A stretch of DNA of 64,000 nucleotides, from positions 14,252,850 through 14,316,849 of the forward strand of contig NC_134029.1 of NCBI RefSeq assembly GCF_964204645.1, read 5' to 3'. How positions within the stretch are numbered: position 1 is the first letter of the stretch; each line of letters starts with the position of its first letter. This document shows positions 1-10,612 of the stretch, piece after piece. The translations under genes and the position numbers were made by a program. The DNA is from Tubulanus polymorphus (taxonomy: Eukaryota > Nemertea > Palaeonemertea > Tubulaniformes > Tubulanidae). The notes below the pieces were generated by a model. It saw only the letters and a list, made by a program, of their open reading frames with translations. It was not told the DNA's origin and ran no database searches.

Positions 1-225
1 TATTGATACCTAAGCAGATTTTGTTACCACAATGAAGTGGTAGCTTATAACGTATGCTATGATTGTGGTGAGTTTCAAGGTCATTGGTTTTTGTATATGG
101 CCACCAGGGGGTGCACAATCAATTGCAAAGTTGTAGCTCATGATATCGTCTATGATTGTGGTGAGTTTCAAGGACATTAGTTATTCGAGGGGGCGTTGAA
201 TAGTAGAATAACTTAGTATTTCCTA
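1..225 (+). repeat. ~165-bp dispersed unit (CTCF-like), partial copies
   Basis: About one and a half units of a family that recurs at 18960, 24125, 34140, 36799 and 39400. Shared landmarks are 'TATGATTGTGGTGAGTTTC', 'TTCAAGGTCATTGG', 'CCACCAGGGGG' (here 101-111) and 'GTTGAATAGTAGAATAA'. The window edge cuts the array, so its full length is unknown. Confidence 0.8.
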
Positions 226-393
226 GTTCTGTCACTCCACAGAAAATTCAATTCATACTCTTGTGATTATCATAAGGGTTCTCTGTACCTTCACATAAAA
301 TCCTATTGACGTTCTTGTGATGATAATTATTATTTCTTTCACACAGGTAAATCATGATTGATTAAACACTATATCCATATTAAAGCTAAGTAA

Positions 394-604
394 AGAGAAT
401 CCCACAATAATAACGAAAAAAACAAAAGTCCAAAAATGTAACTGAAGCTAGTAGTTTATTCAACGTTTTGACTATATCCTAATCTATATCCTATTCTTTA
501 TTCCTGAAGATGACTATTAGGATATATTCGAAATGTTGAATAAACTACTAGCTTCAATTACATTTTTGGACTTTGTTTTTCCGTTATTATTGTGGGATTC
601 TCTC
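394..604. repeat. Long imperfect inverted repeat (fold-back)
   Basis: The left arm starts AGAGAATCCCACAATAATAACG and the right arm ends with its complement, CGTTATTATTGTGGGATTCTCT. The arms stay complementary inward for roughly 90-100 bp each, including CTAGTAGTTTATTCAAC against GTTGAATAAACTACTAG and ATATCCTAAT against ATTAGGATAT, around a loop near 487-515. The centre holds CTGAAGA followed later by CGAAA, a spacing that loosely recalls hammerhead-ribozyme cores but lacks an evident stem II. It is probably a non-autonomous fold-back element. Confidence 0.8.
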
Positions 605-771
605 TACTATTTCTTTTTTCTGGTGCATAGTCTTTCTTACCCTGCCGATGTGTCCTATACGATCCTTCCATTTATAATCCTTTTGATCACTTTGAACTAA
701 AAACTACGCCATCAATATTTTCAATCTGAGTAAAAGCACTGTCCAACCATAAACCATTATCCTCTAGACCT

Positions 772-890
772 TAAGCCTCTAAACCCTAAACCCATGGACT
801 TTTAAACCCTATTACTCCTAAACCCTAACTTTCTGAACCCTAAACGTATTAGGCCTATAGACTAAACCCTGGAAACCCTAAATGTATTGG
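772..890. repeat. Degenerate CCCTAAA-like tract
   Basis: Around ten scattered copies of AAACCCTA or CCTAAACC lie in about 120 bp with irregular spacers. This resembles a decayed telomere-type or simple repeat. Most animals use TTAGGG, so the extra A argues for a local minisatellite rather than an interstitial telomere. Confidence 0.5.
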
Positions 891-1247
891 CTCCCAGTTT
901 TTGTTGATTCATTTTAGGATAAAGTCTACCAATAACAACAACAACAATACTGCACCCTTTTGGAAGACACTTAGTTACCCAACTAACATAGCAACATTTT
1001 TCATTAAATTACACAGCAACAATGCTGGTCTCCAAACACCTCACATCAGAAATTTCTGGATATCTGTGACCCCCTCCCCTTGTGAATTTAAATTCAATAT
1101 TTTTCTGTGGATATTCTCTGTTTTCCAGAATTGTTCTGCTTTTCGAAATAAAGGAAAAACTCTGGAATTCAGAATTTTCTGATTTTCTAAATTCAGAAAA
1201 ATTTTGGAATTCAGAATGTTGGCCCACTTGGGGCTTGATTTCCAGCA

Positions 1248-1405
1248 GGCTATTGCGTTCACTTTTTCTTAGTCCCTAGACTGAATCCAGTGATTTTGGG
1301 AAGTATTGAAGACCCTTCAATCTAATATCTTGATATTTGGTTTGTTAGGCCAGCCGTAGGCTGAGCTTATTACTGTACAAATTGGATTGAATTTAAATGA
1401 CAGAG
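1248..1405 (+). repeat. Two adjoining dispersed-repeat fragments
   Basis: 1248-1345 is a diverged piece of the block seen at 35630 and 38050 ('GCTATTGCGTTCACTTTTT', 'TTTTGGGAAGT', 'TTGATATTTGGTTT'). At 1346 it switches to 'TTAGGCCAGCCGTAGGCTGAG', which recurs at 62787 followed by the same 'TATTACT.TACAAAT' and 'GAATTTAAATGACA' landmarks. Confidence 0.7.
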
Positions 1406-1746
1406 GAATTGCCCTTTGACTATCCAACTGAGCAAATATTCATACAAATCAATCATTAAAGCTCAAAAAATCTCAAAAAATCCTACCCTTACTAAATTAC
1501 CACACGTGTGAATTTTTTCATGATTTCCCCCAAAATTCTAATTATTTCTGGGTCATCACAAATTTGTTTCATCCTCTTTCCATTGAACAAGTGCAGGATT
1601 AGCCATTTTAGTCGATATGAACTACAGCGCGTGGGTATAGACAGATGTTCTAAAAGTGTGTTGACTGCTGGCTCATAAGAGATTTTGTAACCATCAAAGA
1701 TCCAGGAGTCTATTAAACATTGGTTAGTAGGAAAGTAGACCTGTAG

Positions 1747-2560
1747 GAAAAAATGTCCCGGGAAAAAATGTCCCCGGATTTTGGTATCATCTCATTTTGC
1801 TTATATCATTGAGAACGTTTCAACTGAGTTGAAAAACAAAACCACTATTTCATGAGACAAACTTCAGGGTAATCCTGATAATCAAAAGGAACCATTATTG
1901 CATATCTTTGTGAAATAACTCAACTCAACAAACTTGGTTATTAGTTAAAAGAGGAACAAGCTTTATCTAAGTGAACACGATTATCATTATTATTAGATCA
2001 AACCGATTATTTCATGAGAGAATGATAATCTCTGATAATCAAAGGGTACGGTAATTAGTGTACATAATCAAAGGAGTAACTCAACTCTTCAACCCGACAG
2101 CATGTGATTTGACTTCACTTTAATTTACATTGTTTCCTTTGATTAATGGGTGACTAGTTAGTATCAGTTATGATATTATATAGTTAAAACTAACTTAAAG
2201 AAAAAGAAAAGAAAAGTCGATATAATGAATGATTTTTATAGAAACTGAAGCATATACCACCTTTTGTACTGGAGAATAAAATATTAGATAGAAGTGAGTA
2301 TTGAAGTATTGAGTATTGAGTAAGTGAATAAGAAAAACATCAATAAGTAAACATATTTACCGTAACTGATTTCTGATTTGATGTGAACTTCAATGAATTA
2401 CCAAGTTATTAATGATAGATTGGGACATCTTTTCTTACTTTACAAATAAAACAATTTTTCCTGCGACATGTTCCCATGTACATTTTTTTCCCTGGGACAT
2501 TTTTTCCGCGGACATATTTTCCGCGGACATTTTTTCCCGGGAGATTTTTGTGCATGGAGT
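1747..2560. mobile_element. Putative MITE with GGAAAAAATGTCC inverted termini
   Basis: The left end has two tandem AAAAAATGTCCCCGG-type motifs (1747-1780). The right end (2480-2560) has four copies in inverse orientation (GGACATTTTTTCC, GGACATATTTTCC). TCCCGGGAAAAAATGTCC is shared between ends in opposite orientation. The ~700 bp between has no coding potential. It sits directly upstream of the THAP/DDE transposase relic, so the motifs could instead be subterminal repeats of that transposon. Confidence 0.55.
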
Positions 2561-2614
2561 TTTTTTCATAATTTTTCCGAAACCGAAAACTCAACTTGAC
2601 AAATGCAAGTGATG

Positions 2615-3142
2615 GATACAGTGCTGCTGTCGACCTCTTGATCAGTTCAATGTGACTAAGATTTCAAAAAACACGTTCATATGCAGCAAACGTTTTGTTG
2701 GGGGCAGGGGCCAACTTCAGATCACTGTGATCCATTACCAGCAACAGCATGCAACTACGGGCCAGGTAAAGTACTCTTTATTATTATGAAAATACATCAA
2801 AGTACAATGTGAAAGTACATCAACTGGGCCTATATTGTTCTCATAAATGGCAAATGATAACTGGAAATCATTAGCAATGAATTCTTAACGTTTTTTTTTT
2901 AATAATAAACTTCTGATTATCATGTTATTTAGGTGAAAAAATTCTGTCGCAAACGACGCAAGGCATCTACACCTCCTGGATCAAGTTCTCCGACTAGTGA
3001 AAGGAAACGACTAAATGATGAACGAGATGCTGCTTTAAGTCTCCTAGATTTGAGTTCTATTTTAACAACCCAATCTGAAATTAATGACGCTGAAGCTTCA
3101 ACCCAAGAGTTTTTGGATTCATCGGTAAATTTCCTAATGTAG
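2615..3142 (+). pseudogene. THAP zinc-finger end and linker of a DDE transposase (decayed)
   Basis: Around 2660-2760, two adjacent frames read FICSK(R)FVGGRG and then GPTSDHCDPLPATA. Together they match the end of a THAP DNA-binding domain (C-x2-H, then F..G..PT..DPLP). The His of C-x2-H reads Arg here, and a frameshift lies at the G-rich run near 2703. The frame at 2933-3142 (69 codons, basic KKFCRKRRK start, then polar) fits the linker between THAP domain and transposase. It lies upstream of and in the same orientation as the DDE core at 3255, as in THAP-bearing transposases of the Harbinger/ISL2EU type. The family assignment comes from recalled motifs, not a search. Confidence 0.6.
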
Positions 3143-3254
3143 GTCCATCCATTTTACTTTTACTTTCATACGATGTCATTCCTTTCAAATTATCCGAATT
3201 GGGCCGTCAATATTTACAACATGGTTACAATTTCATTACTGTCATTTTAATGAT

Positions 3255-3854
3255 ATGCATTCTGTTATGTTTCCTGACCTTACCGTTCTCCGTCATTTTC
3301 TACCAAAATCATTCAAGGGATTCAAGAATGTAAGATGCAGTGTTGACTGTACTAAATTCTTCTGTGAAATGCCTCGAGACTTCACTAGACAAGGGAATTT
3401 GTATTCCAACTACAGGCACCATCACACATTTAAAAGTCTTATTGCTGTGGCCCCAAATAGAACAAATGTATTTGTTTCCAAGTTATTTGAAGGCGCATTG
3501 AGTGATCGAGAAATATTTATAAAATGTGGGCTTCTTGATTATTTAAATCCGGGTGATCTCCTCTTGGTGGATAGGGGATTCACTGTACAGGACCTATTGC
3601 TCTCTAGACAAGTTGATATGAATATCCCGACATTTTTACAAGGTAGAGATAAACTGACACTACAGGAGGAATTGTTGACAAGAAAAATAGCAAAATCTAG
3701 GATTCATGTTGAATGGTTCAAAGAAAGGATTAAAAAAGTTAAAAGATTAATATCCGGTATTATGCCACTTAGTATGACACCCTTAGCCACCCTTAGCCAC
3801 CCAAGCTGTATTTGTTGCCCGTTGTCTTGTCAACTAACGTCGAAGAACTGCTAG
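3255..3854 (+). pseudogene. DDE_Tnp_4-type transposase core (Harbinger/ISL2EU-like), truncated
   Basis: The 199-codon frame keeps the three candidate acidic catalytic residues of this superfamily: D31 in SVDCT, D106 in LLVDRGF and E153 in RIHVE. Further family landmarks are Y-S-N-Y-R-x-H-x-T-F-K near residues 50-60, ALSDREIF near 81, and the R-I-K that follows E153. The transposase would cut and rejoin transposon ends in the nucleus. After residue ~175 the frame is lost: a short duplication of ACCCTTAGCC near 3780 shifts the C-terminal helices, and the helix-turn-helix expected before D31 is missing. With the broken THAP part upstream it is most likely dead. Confidence 0.75.
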
Positions 3855-3921
3855 CAATATAGAAATGTTACAACATAAATATGTATCACGTGAAGTTTTT
3901 ATTTCATACAGTTTAATCCAT

Positions 3922-4984
3922 TTAACCCTTTCAATACCACATAGTGTCTCCACTGCTGTACCGGAGGGAATTTAGGGGTTTATAGGGGTATATTTGAAAC
4001 TTCATAGAATTAGTTACCAAGGTATCTGACACAGAAAATTTATAGAGTATGTTGTTGATAACTTTTGGGCCAACAATGTAGAAATAAATAATTTGGATAT
4101 AAGTGAACTTGAGGTCAAGGTCACATACTACAAGATGGCCGCCATGAAAAAAATTCACGAAAAAGTTTCAGATAAACAACTCTGTCTCCCAGCAAAATGC
4201 ACTGATCTATTCAATTCCAACTGAAATTGTATGCCATATATCCTTACTTTATGTAGTAAAAATTTCAAAGCAATAGAACAACATTAAAAAATTTATTTTT
4301 CCACTCATTTACCAACTTCTCCATCGATATGTCGGAAGGCCGGATGTAAGGGGTTTCATTGGGGTATAATTTCAGGCCTCAGAAAATTGTTACCTATGTA
4401 TTTGACACTGATACATTGTATACCATGGTGTTGATAACCATTGGGCTTACAAATAAGACAAATAATTTGGATATATGTGACCTTGAGGACCTATGTATTT
4501 GACACTGATACATTGTATACCATGGTGTTGATAACCATTGGGCTTACAAATAAGACAAATAATTTGGATATATGTGACCTTGAGGATGGACAGTTTCTGG
4601 TTCTTCATTATTGTGATTGGTGTCCGTTGCCATGACAACCGTATCAACAGGGTCTAAACAAATTGTCACATCATCTCAACTGCTCATCATCTGAACTGCT
4701 GCTGTCATATTCGTTGTCACTCTCAATTTGTTTACTACCAAATTCCAAGTCACCAGCATCACTGTCAGCATCATATACGAGCTGCTGTACCGTTTCATCC
4801 AGCCAAATTGTTTTTCCCTGGCTGTTGCCATCTTGGATTTTATGCAGATGGCAGCACCGGCTGATACTGATAGATATGCCCTTCTAGAAGAAGGGTTAAG
4901 TGATACCGTATCACATACAGTACGGGTATGCTAGCTTGTCAATTTGTACCGTATGCCATACTGTAGTGGTATTGTAAGGGTTAA
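3922..4984. mobile_element. piggyBac-type non-autonomous element, TTAA-flanked
   Basis: The element is bounded by TTAA at 3922-3925 and 4981-4984. The inverted termini are CCCTTTCAATACCAC (left) and, reading in from the right, CCCTTACAATACCAC; both begin CCCTT as in piggyBac termini, which target TTAA. Inside, a unit of about 98 bp (4391-4488 and 4490-4587) is duplicated nearly perfectly, with a third diverged copy near 4012-4117. The interior also has AGGTCAAGGTCA and CAAGATGGCCGCC. A possible transposase remnant lies at the right end. Confidence 0.8.
4671..4832 (-). pseudogene. Acidic Ser/Asp-rich frame, possible piggyBac transposase N-terminus
   Basis: The minus-strand frame runs into DADSDAGDLEFG and then SDNEYDSSSSDDEQ before a stop at 4671. 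piggyBac transposases usually begin with an acidic, Ser/Asp-rich, poorly ordered stretch next to one terminus, and this frame lies just inside the right terminus of the TTAA-flanked element. No catalytic domain follows, so the element would be an internal-deletion derivative. The match is compositional only. Confidence 0.4.
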
Positions 4985-5356
4985 CAAATCTGAAATACAT
5001 GCAAAATATAAATGTACAATATATGTTCAGAATATACAAAATGAAATTATTATATAAATACATGCATTTATGTTCATTTATTTTAGCTCAGGATTAATGG
5101 GATTAGATTTCTAGATACTCTCATGTCCATTAACCCATAATTATTATTTTGTGGATCATAAACAAACCATCGGAACTACAGGCTAGTTGAGGATAAGTGC
5201 GGGATACCCATAGCCCTGTCTTCGTGACCACATCATGATTTACGGAAGCATAATCCAATTTGGTTTGACCTTCGAAGTCAATGCCTCTTTGCATGTTATC
5301 TGATCCATACAGTGTCTCATATCGCTTCTTTGGCTGTTGAAGCTGTCATTCTCATA

Positions 5357-5368
5357 AACATGGATTTC

Positions 5369-5434
<66 letters not shown>

Positions 5435-5446
5435 GAAATCTATGTT
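5357..5446. repeat. (AT)n microsatellite inside a palindrome
   Basis: About 60 bp of alternating AT is flanked by AACATGGATTTCCC and its near-perfect complement GGGAAATCTATGTT, so the whole tract can extrude as one hairpin. Confidence 0.9.
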
Positions 5447-5733
5447 TCAGTAACTGATTGATCCTCTGTATTGTCTATCATTATGGAATGTAAATGTTCT
5501 AAATTTCCGGAGGGGGACAGGTTGTTCTTCAATTGGCACAATAACTGGTAAAGTATGTCTCGCCTGTAATCTGTCAAAAGTCTTAAAAATCTTATCATTG
5601 TACTTGTAAATAAGAACAGTTTCCCACATACATTTGACATTTTTAGCCTGATTTGCCTTTTGCAAATCGCACAGAAATCCGTCTGAAACCAACCGCTGAT
5701 TGAGAAGGTCTGGATCGAAGTTGATAACTGCAT
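5440..5733 (-). CDS. Unrecognised open frame(s)
   Basis: Two overlapping minus-strand frames (97 and 81 codons) are open here. The 81-codon frame (5447-5692) reads more like protein (a DRLQARHTLPVIVP stretch) and runs into the (AT)n palindrome. It might be a piece of a retroelement polyprotein, as the Gypsy gag relic lies 500 bp away on the same strand, but no diagnostic motif was found. It could equally be non-coding. Confidence 0.2.
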   Translation of the reverse strand: MQLSTSIQTFSISGWFQTDFCAICKRQIRLKMSNVCGKLFLFTSTMIRFLRLLTDYRRDILYQLLCQLKNNLSPSGNLEHLHSIMIDNTEDQSVTET

Positions 5734-6214
5734 TTTCGCGAGTTGATTTGATTTCGTCGACTTAAAAACTGCTTCATTTATACAAGATGGTCGTTTTTTT
5801 TTCTGCCTTTTTTCTACTTACATGGTAGGTCAGTACACGCCGGGTGTTTTGTCCAACATGCACCTACTTAAATATGACGCTATAAAGTGACAACTGGCAT
5901 TACGGACAGCCCCACTTGTCATTGATAAGGTCACAGTAACACTTTATTGAATGTCTTCGCAAACACCAGTAACAGACAATGTTGGCATGGATCTTGTTGG
6001 CATCTATCTTGACATCAATTTCAACCCCCATGGCTAACGCTTCTTTGCACCTAAAAACAGACAATATTAAAAACAAGTTTTAAAAAGGAATACGGACTCG
6101 GATAAGCCTAGTCCGCCACACCACCACCTCCCTAAAATGAGTCGAGGCCGTGGCTCGACTCCTGGAAAAGATGTACAACTAAACGTTCGGATTACCGGCA
6201 CAGTCTTATAAATT

Positions 6215-7367
6215 TTAATGTTCTGCTAAATTGTTCGCAATGGATGCCGTTTCCTCCATTCCACTTTGAACCAGTTTGATCTCCCTGTTTTGGCCTCCTA
6301 TAGCTGGACTTGTCCCCAACCTAGGCCTTCGGTGTGGGGGTACATACTTAACAGGCTCGGGGCACTCTAATTTGTCGGGTTTGCTCTGCCCCTTGAGTGA
6401 CCCGAGGCTCCATTTCCCGCCCTCTGCACACAATCTCTTGCTTAGGGGCCAGGTGCCCCACATTCGTGGCATATGACCTGGGGACATCGACTCGCGGGGT
6501 GGTCCGGGGCTCTGCAACGCCAACACAGGTCTACATTCCTGGATGGAATGTTTTGTCGTCTCAGACCACTTCCCCGCGTGGAGAGGTCGGCAACGGTAGT
6601 CTCCAGTGTCTCCATGTGGGTGGATAGGCTCCGTACCAACCCCACCAACTCGCTCATTAGGCCTTCATTTTCAGGGGTCGGGTGCACCTGGTTGACAGTC
6701 CGCTTTGGCTTCGAATCCTGTTTTTCGATAAGACGGCGGGCTGATTCGTGGCCACGGGCTGTCCTTACTGCCTCTGCCAGGGTCTGTGGCTGTGAAACGT
6801 AGAGCGACTCCTTAGCATGGGGTGCTAGATTCACTCCGCGCAAAAACTGGTCCTTGGCCAGTTCGTCTTGGAGGTCTGGACATATCCCTGGATAGGCGCT
6901 CTGAACCAGGTCCGTCAACGCATCAGAAAAATGACCTAAGCTCTCCTGACTTTTCTGTTCGCAGGATTTGAGCATCATTTTGAAGTCCCTGACAACTGAA
7001 GTCGGCATAGGGTATATCACTGTCCAGCCGAAGATTCTTGACAGCCCTGTACGACTCGTGGTCGAGGTTCATCAAGATGTGTTGTTTTCTTACATCGCCA
7101 TTGTCCAGGACGCGGCTGATTTTCATCATGTCTGCGTAGGTGTCGAAACGTTCCAGCCATATGCGAAAATTGTTCCCTATGCTGTACGTCTTCGGAGCTG
7201 TTACCCTCACCTTAGTATCCCCCTGGTCATGGCCCTCCCTATTCATGTTCTTAGACATAAACTTGGTCAGCGAGTGTAAAAATTCGCCAACCCGGGGGGC
7301 TGTCAGTGTCAACATCGCTTGTATCTATGTCAGGATTTGGCTCTTGAAAACTGTCGGCAGTGGCCAT
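6215..7367 (-). pseudogene. Gypsy-type LTR retrotransposon Gag, frameshifted
   Basis: Translation would begin at an ATG at 7365-7367 (MATADSFQEPNPDID). It continues through three minus-strand frames: 6923-7315 (FRIWLERFDTYADM, a typical Gag capsid stretch), 6442-7020 and 6215-6526. The middle frame has a CX2CX4HX4C zinc knuckle (CWRCRAPDHPASRC) followed by the start of a second (CHECG). This order of capsid then zinc knuckles is that of Ty3/Gypsy Gag, which packages element RNA in cytoplasmic particles. At least two frameshifts break it. No protease or RT follows on the minus strand below 6215, and no LTR pair was recognised. The composition is richer in GC than the flanks. Confidence 0.8.
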
Positions 7368-8729
7368 AATGCTTAAAATAAACAGGGGCAGTAGTAAATA
7401 AGATAATAGATAACAGCTATATGAGAAAAATATGTAACCTAAGGTCTTGCCCGGATAGGTATCTACTCAGTGAACAGGTTAACACTTCTCGTAGGCCTAA
7501 TTGTATCAACCGACCGCAAAAACAATCGTTATAATCTGCAAGAGAGTAGGATTGCCAACCACAAACGGTGTCAATGTAATTCCTAATTAAGTATTGCTAA
7601 CTATGGAAAGTGTCAATGTTATTCTACGAGAGAAATCTCGGGAAACGTTGACGAAATATTCACCTCCTGTTGTTGGTAGCGAGCCAACTCGTATCAGCTT
7701 CAATTTTCGCGTCGAATCTTCAGTGGATCTAACCAATCAGAGCTACGTGCACCTGCTACGGAGTCCTGTCGATAGACTGTTTAGTAACACATTCTCCTTG
7801 CCAAACTTGTATTCTAAATCTTTATCGTATGAAAATAGAAATATTAATTTGAAAATATTTTTCATTCTAAAATTGATTTTTGGTGCACCAGTGCTTATTT
7901 TGGTGAATAAAATGTGCGTATGAATATTCGGATGAATTCTATGCAATACTAGTCTTATTTGCAAATAGAAAACACCGAACAGGTGAACTAGCATTGTTTA
8001 GGAAATAACTAATCGTCATTCGTCGACATTGCTCGATAAGGCTTATCAACAGTGATCCCCTCTTTGCATGGGCATCGTGTGGGGAGGACGAGCATTATGG
8101 ATGCCTTTGGTCATGTCTGATTCCCGGGTGCGGCTGCGGCTGCCGCAGTCTTCAGACACAATATGGCGATGGAATCGGTCTAACTTGACTGCGAAATTAT
8201 CGGTATAGAATCTGGTGCAATGTTGCAGCTCTGTCGTTGGATTTGCAATGCACCGATGTAACTGTTATGGTTTATTCTTCAAACAATGAACGAATCTACT
8301 CGTATATTACAGATTGCATCCCTCTTTCGTTTACTGATAATTTAATCTTCAACTAATCATCCCATCCTTGCACTTCATAAGGCTGTGGTAAAATCTCTTG
8401 GCCAATGGGCAATTATTATTCGGAATGAAATGAACTTAATCGATTTTCATTTAAGTTGTTCAGTCTAATTATTATTTATTATTATTAAGAAGTCTTTGAA
8501 AATGATAGACATTGGTTCTATAACCGGCCATATTTCACTCGAAAGCAAAACAAATCGATCTGACGTATTTGTTCCTGCCTACCACTGTCGGAGGCGTCAA
8601 GTCTCACCGTAGTATCCAGGGCAGTTGTTAAAGCAAGCAGATTCGCATAATTTAATGAGTAGTAGAATGAATAATGTAATATGTTTTCATCGATATTATA
8701 AAAAACTGTACCTCAAGAGTCTAGTAAGA
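7368..8729. other. No recognised gene
   Basis: This lies upstream of the Gag relic in its orientation, where a leader and LTR would be expected, but no second copy of any part was found near 5500-6200. The open frame at 7594-7923 shows no family motif. A short GC-rich patch (CGGCTGCGGCTGCCGCAG near 8130) stands out from the AT-rich surroundings. Confidence 0.5.
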
Positions 8730-9490
8730 TAAGTCATTTATTTGTTGTTGGAACGACATTTCGTTCACAAGAACACATGCCCTGTTACATATATTCAAAA
8801 TATTTGTATATTAGCAAACTTGTATCTGCAAAAGCACGTCTCATATGTGGACTAGTTTAACCCTTTCAGTGCGGTGTATAAATCAATGATAGATTTTGCT
8901 AGTTCACCGTACTGCAGTGTATTGATGTAATTAGTAATTAGTAATTATCTCTCTTGAAAAAGGCAGCGCCTGTCAAACATAGTGAAATGCTAGTAACTAA
9001 CGATACACCGCTCCGCGGTGTAGACGCACCATAGTGGTAATTCTGTTATTCAACACACTAGGATGGAATTTCTAAAAATTTTCAAATTATCTCTAGCGCT
9101 ATAGGGTATTAATTAGTCAGCACTGAAAAGGTTAAGTTTTCCAGGAAATTGCAACTGATTTAACTACCAGGTTTTGTAAATGATTCACGGCTGTGAAAAG
9201 CATTAAATTTTGTAGGAGGGCAGTGAAATTGGGAAAGGGGGCTGTGAGTCTTTGAAAGTCATAAACAAACTTCATACACAGTGTATGTTTGTCATAAATG
9301 AAATTGTTCAGCATCCAGGTTCAGCACTATGCACGTGGAGTGAGTCTGTTCTAGTCAGTGGGGATAACTGACTACCGTATATATTCATTTGAATGCGGTT
9401 GTGTGTGATATCATTTCTAGGGAGATACCCTCAATGGATGGATTTGCATTCTTGATTCAATTAAAGGGAGACATGTTTTCTTTATACTTT
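8730..9490 (+). repeat. Dispersed repeat, second copy at 51000-51500
   Basis: It shares with the later copy 'TCATTTATTTGTTGTTGGAA', 'AGAACACATGCCC', 'TTACATATATTCA', then beyond an insertion 'GTGAAAAGCA' and 'AGTGAAATTGGGAAAG', and at the end 'GTCAGTGGGGA' and 'ATATTCAT'. This copy is interrupted by the TTAA-flanked MITE at 8857-9135. Confidence 0.75.
8857..9135. mobile_element. piggyBac-type MITE with TTAA duplication
   Basis: TTAA occurs at 8857-8860 and 9132-9135. The inverted termini are CCCTTTCAGTGC and, read from the right, CCTTTTCAGTGC. The element is 279 bp including both TTAA and has no coding capacity. The paralogous repeat at 51000 has a single TTAA (51164-51167) at the same point, i.e. 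the empty site. A related copy lies at 54380-54560. Confidence 0.85.
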
Positions 9491-9711
9491 CTGTTCTTAT
9501 TTTGATCTAATTATCTGCAAAAAGTCAGAGTATATTTACTGCAGTTTAATTTTGGTACTGGATTAAACATACATCATCAAGTGAAATCAAATGTAAAAGT
9601 AAAGTAAGAATTTTGTTTCTTGTTTAGAATATATTGAAAGTCTTTGGAGTGAGAATTCAAAGATAATAGGGAACAATCAAGTTTATTTTCGCAACACCAC
9701 TAAAATTCACT

Positions 9712-9883
9712 GGTTCCTGAACTTCGCTGAAAAAGCTGAAACACTGAAACGCTGAAATTTCAGAGAATTTCTGAAAAACGCAGAAATTTCAGGGATTTCC
9801 TGAAAAACGCTTTTTCGGAAATTCCCTGAAATTTCGGCGTTTTTGTTTCAGCGTTTCAGCTTTTTCAGCGAAGTTCAGGAACC
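9712..9883. repeat. 172-bp palindromic fold-back element
   Basis: It starts GGTTCCTGAACTTCGCTG and ends with the exact complement CAGCGAAGTTCAGGAACC. Pairing continues inward through CTGAAAAAGCTGAAAC. The interior is made of CTGAAATTTCAG- and GAAATTCC-type sub-palindromes, so the element is nearly all self-complementary. Confidence 0.9.
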
Positions 9884-10577
9884 GAAAATTCACATTAAGA
9901 TACTAAGCAAGATGGTCGGAAAAAATGGCCAAGGTATTTCCTATGAGAACTGATAGTATTCTAAAGGGGCACTCAGGTCACCCTTACAACTGCGACTACA
10001 ACTGGAAACGACTGATTTATGAAACTAGCAGCGATCGTCTGCGACTGGTTTTTCATGGGCTTGCATGCTTGCAAACCCATATTGCTATCACGCAAGCTTT
10101 CAGTACAACCATGTCAGCAAGCCCATTTTTAGAATTTCTTTCTTGTTGCCAGTTGCAGCGACCTGAGCGCGTCTACAACTGACAGCGGCGGGTCGGTGAT
10201 GGAAAAACTGCCACTAGTTGTGCAGCGTTTTTGTCGACCTGAGCACCTGTGCGCCGGTTTCCAATATCCAATTATAGTGACCTTCACTTTGCCGCTGTTT
10301 ATGGGTTCGAGTTCTACATTATAATGTTTAACATTTTATTTAGGCCCTTTTTGTCAATATGTCACCCCGATATACATTTGTTAAGTGGTACACTCAATAT
10401 CGAAATGAATTACTTAGATATCTTACTAGATGAAGTACATTTACAGTAATAATAATAATTATTATAATAATAATAATGTGATATTACTTATAAATATTGT
10501 GTCAATATGTTCATTATAGTAATCAACATGTCAGACTGCTCAATATGTGTAATTAGCTGTAGTCAGTGCTCATCATT
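9884..10577. other. No recognised gene; minor palindromes
   Basis: A near-palindrome ATGGGCTTGCATGCTTGCAA/ACCCAT lies near 10055. A loosely inverted pair (GCACTCAGGTC near 9968, GACCTGAGCAC near 10238) could mark a small MITE. (ATA)n runs occur at 10447-10478. Confidence 0.4.
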
Positions 10578-10612
10578 AAATATAGCTGCAAAGCAGCGAT
10601 AACGGGTTTTGT
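10578..10612 (+). repeat. 36-bp hairpin motif, copy 1
   Basis: Consensus in two parts: TATAGCTGCAAAGCAGCGAT then AACGGGTTTTCTGC. GCTGC-AAA-GCAGC forms a 5-bp stem with a triloop. Here CTGC at the end reads GTGC. An RT relic follows directly. Confidence 0.85.

Noticed and set aside
772-890. Interstitial plant-type telomere (CCCTAAA)n
   Set aside because: Copies are irregular and separated by unrelated bases; all other evidence is metazoan.
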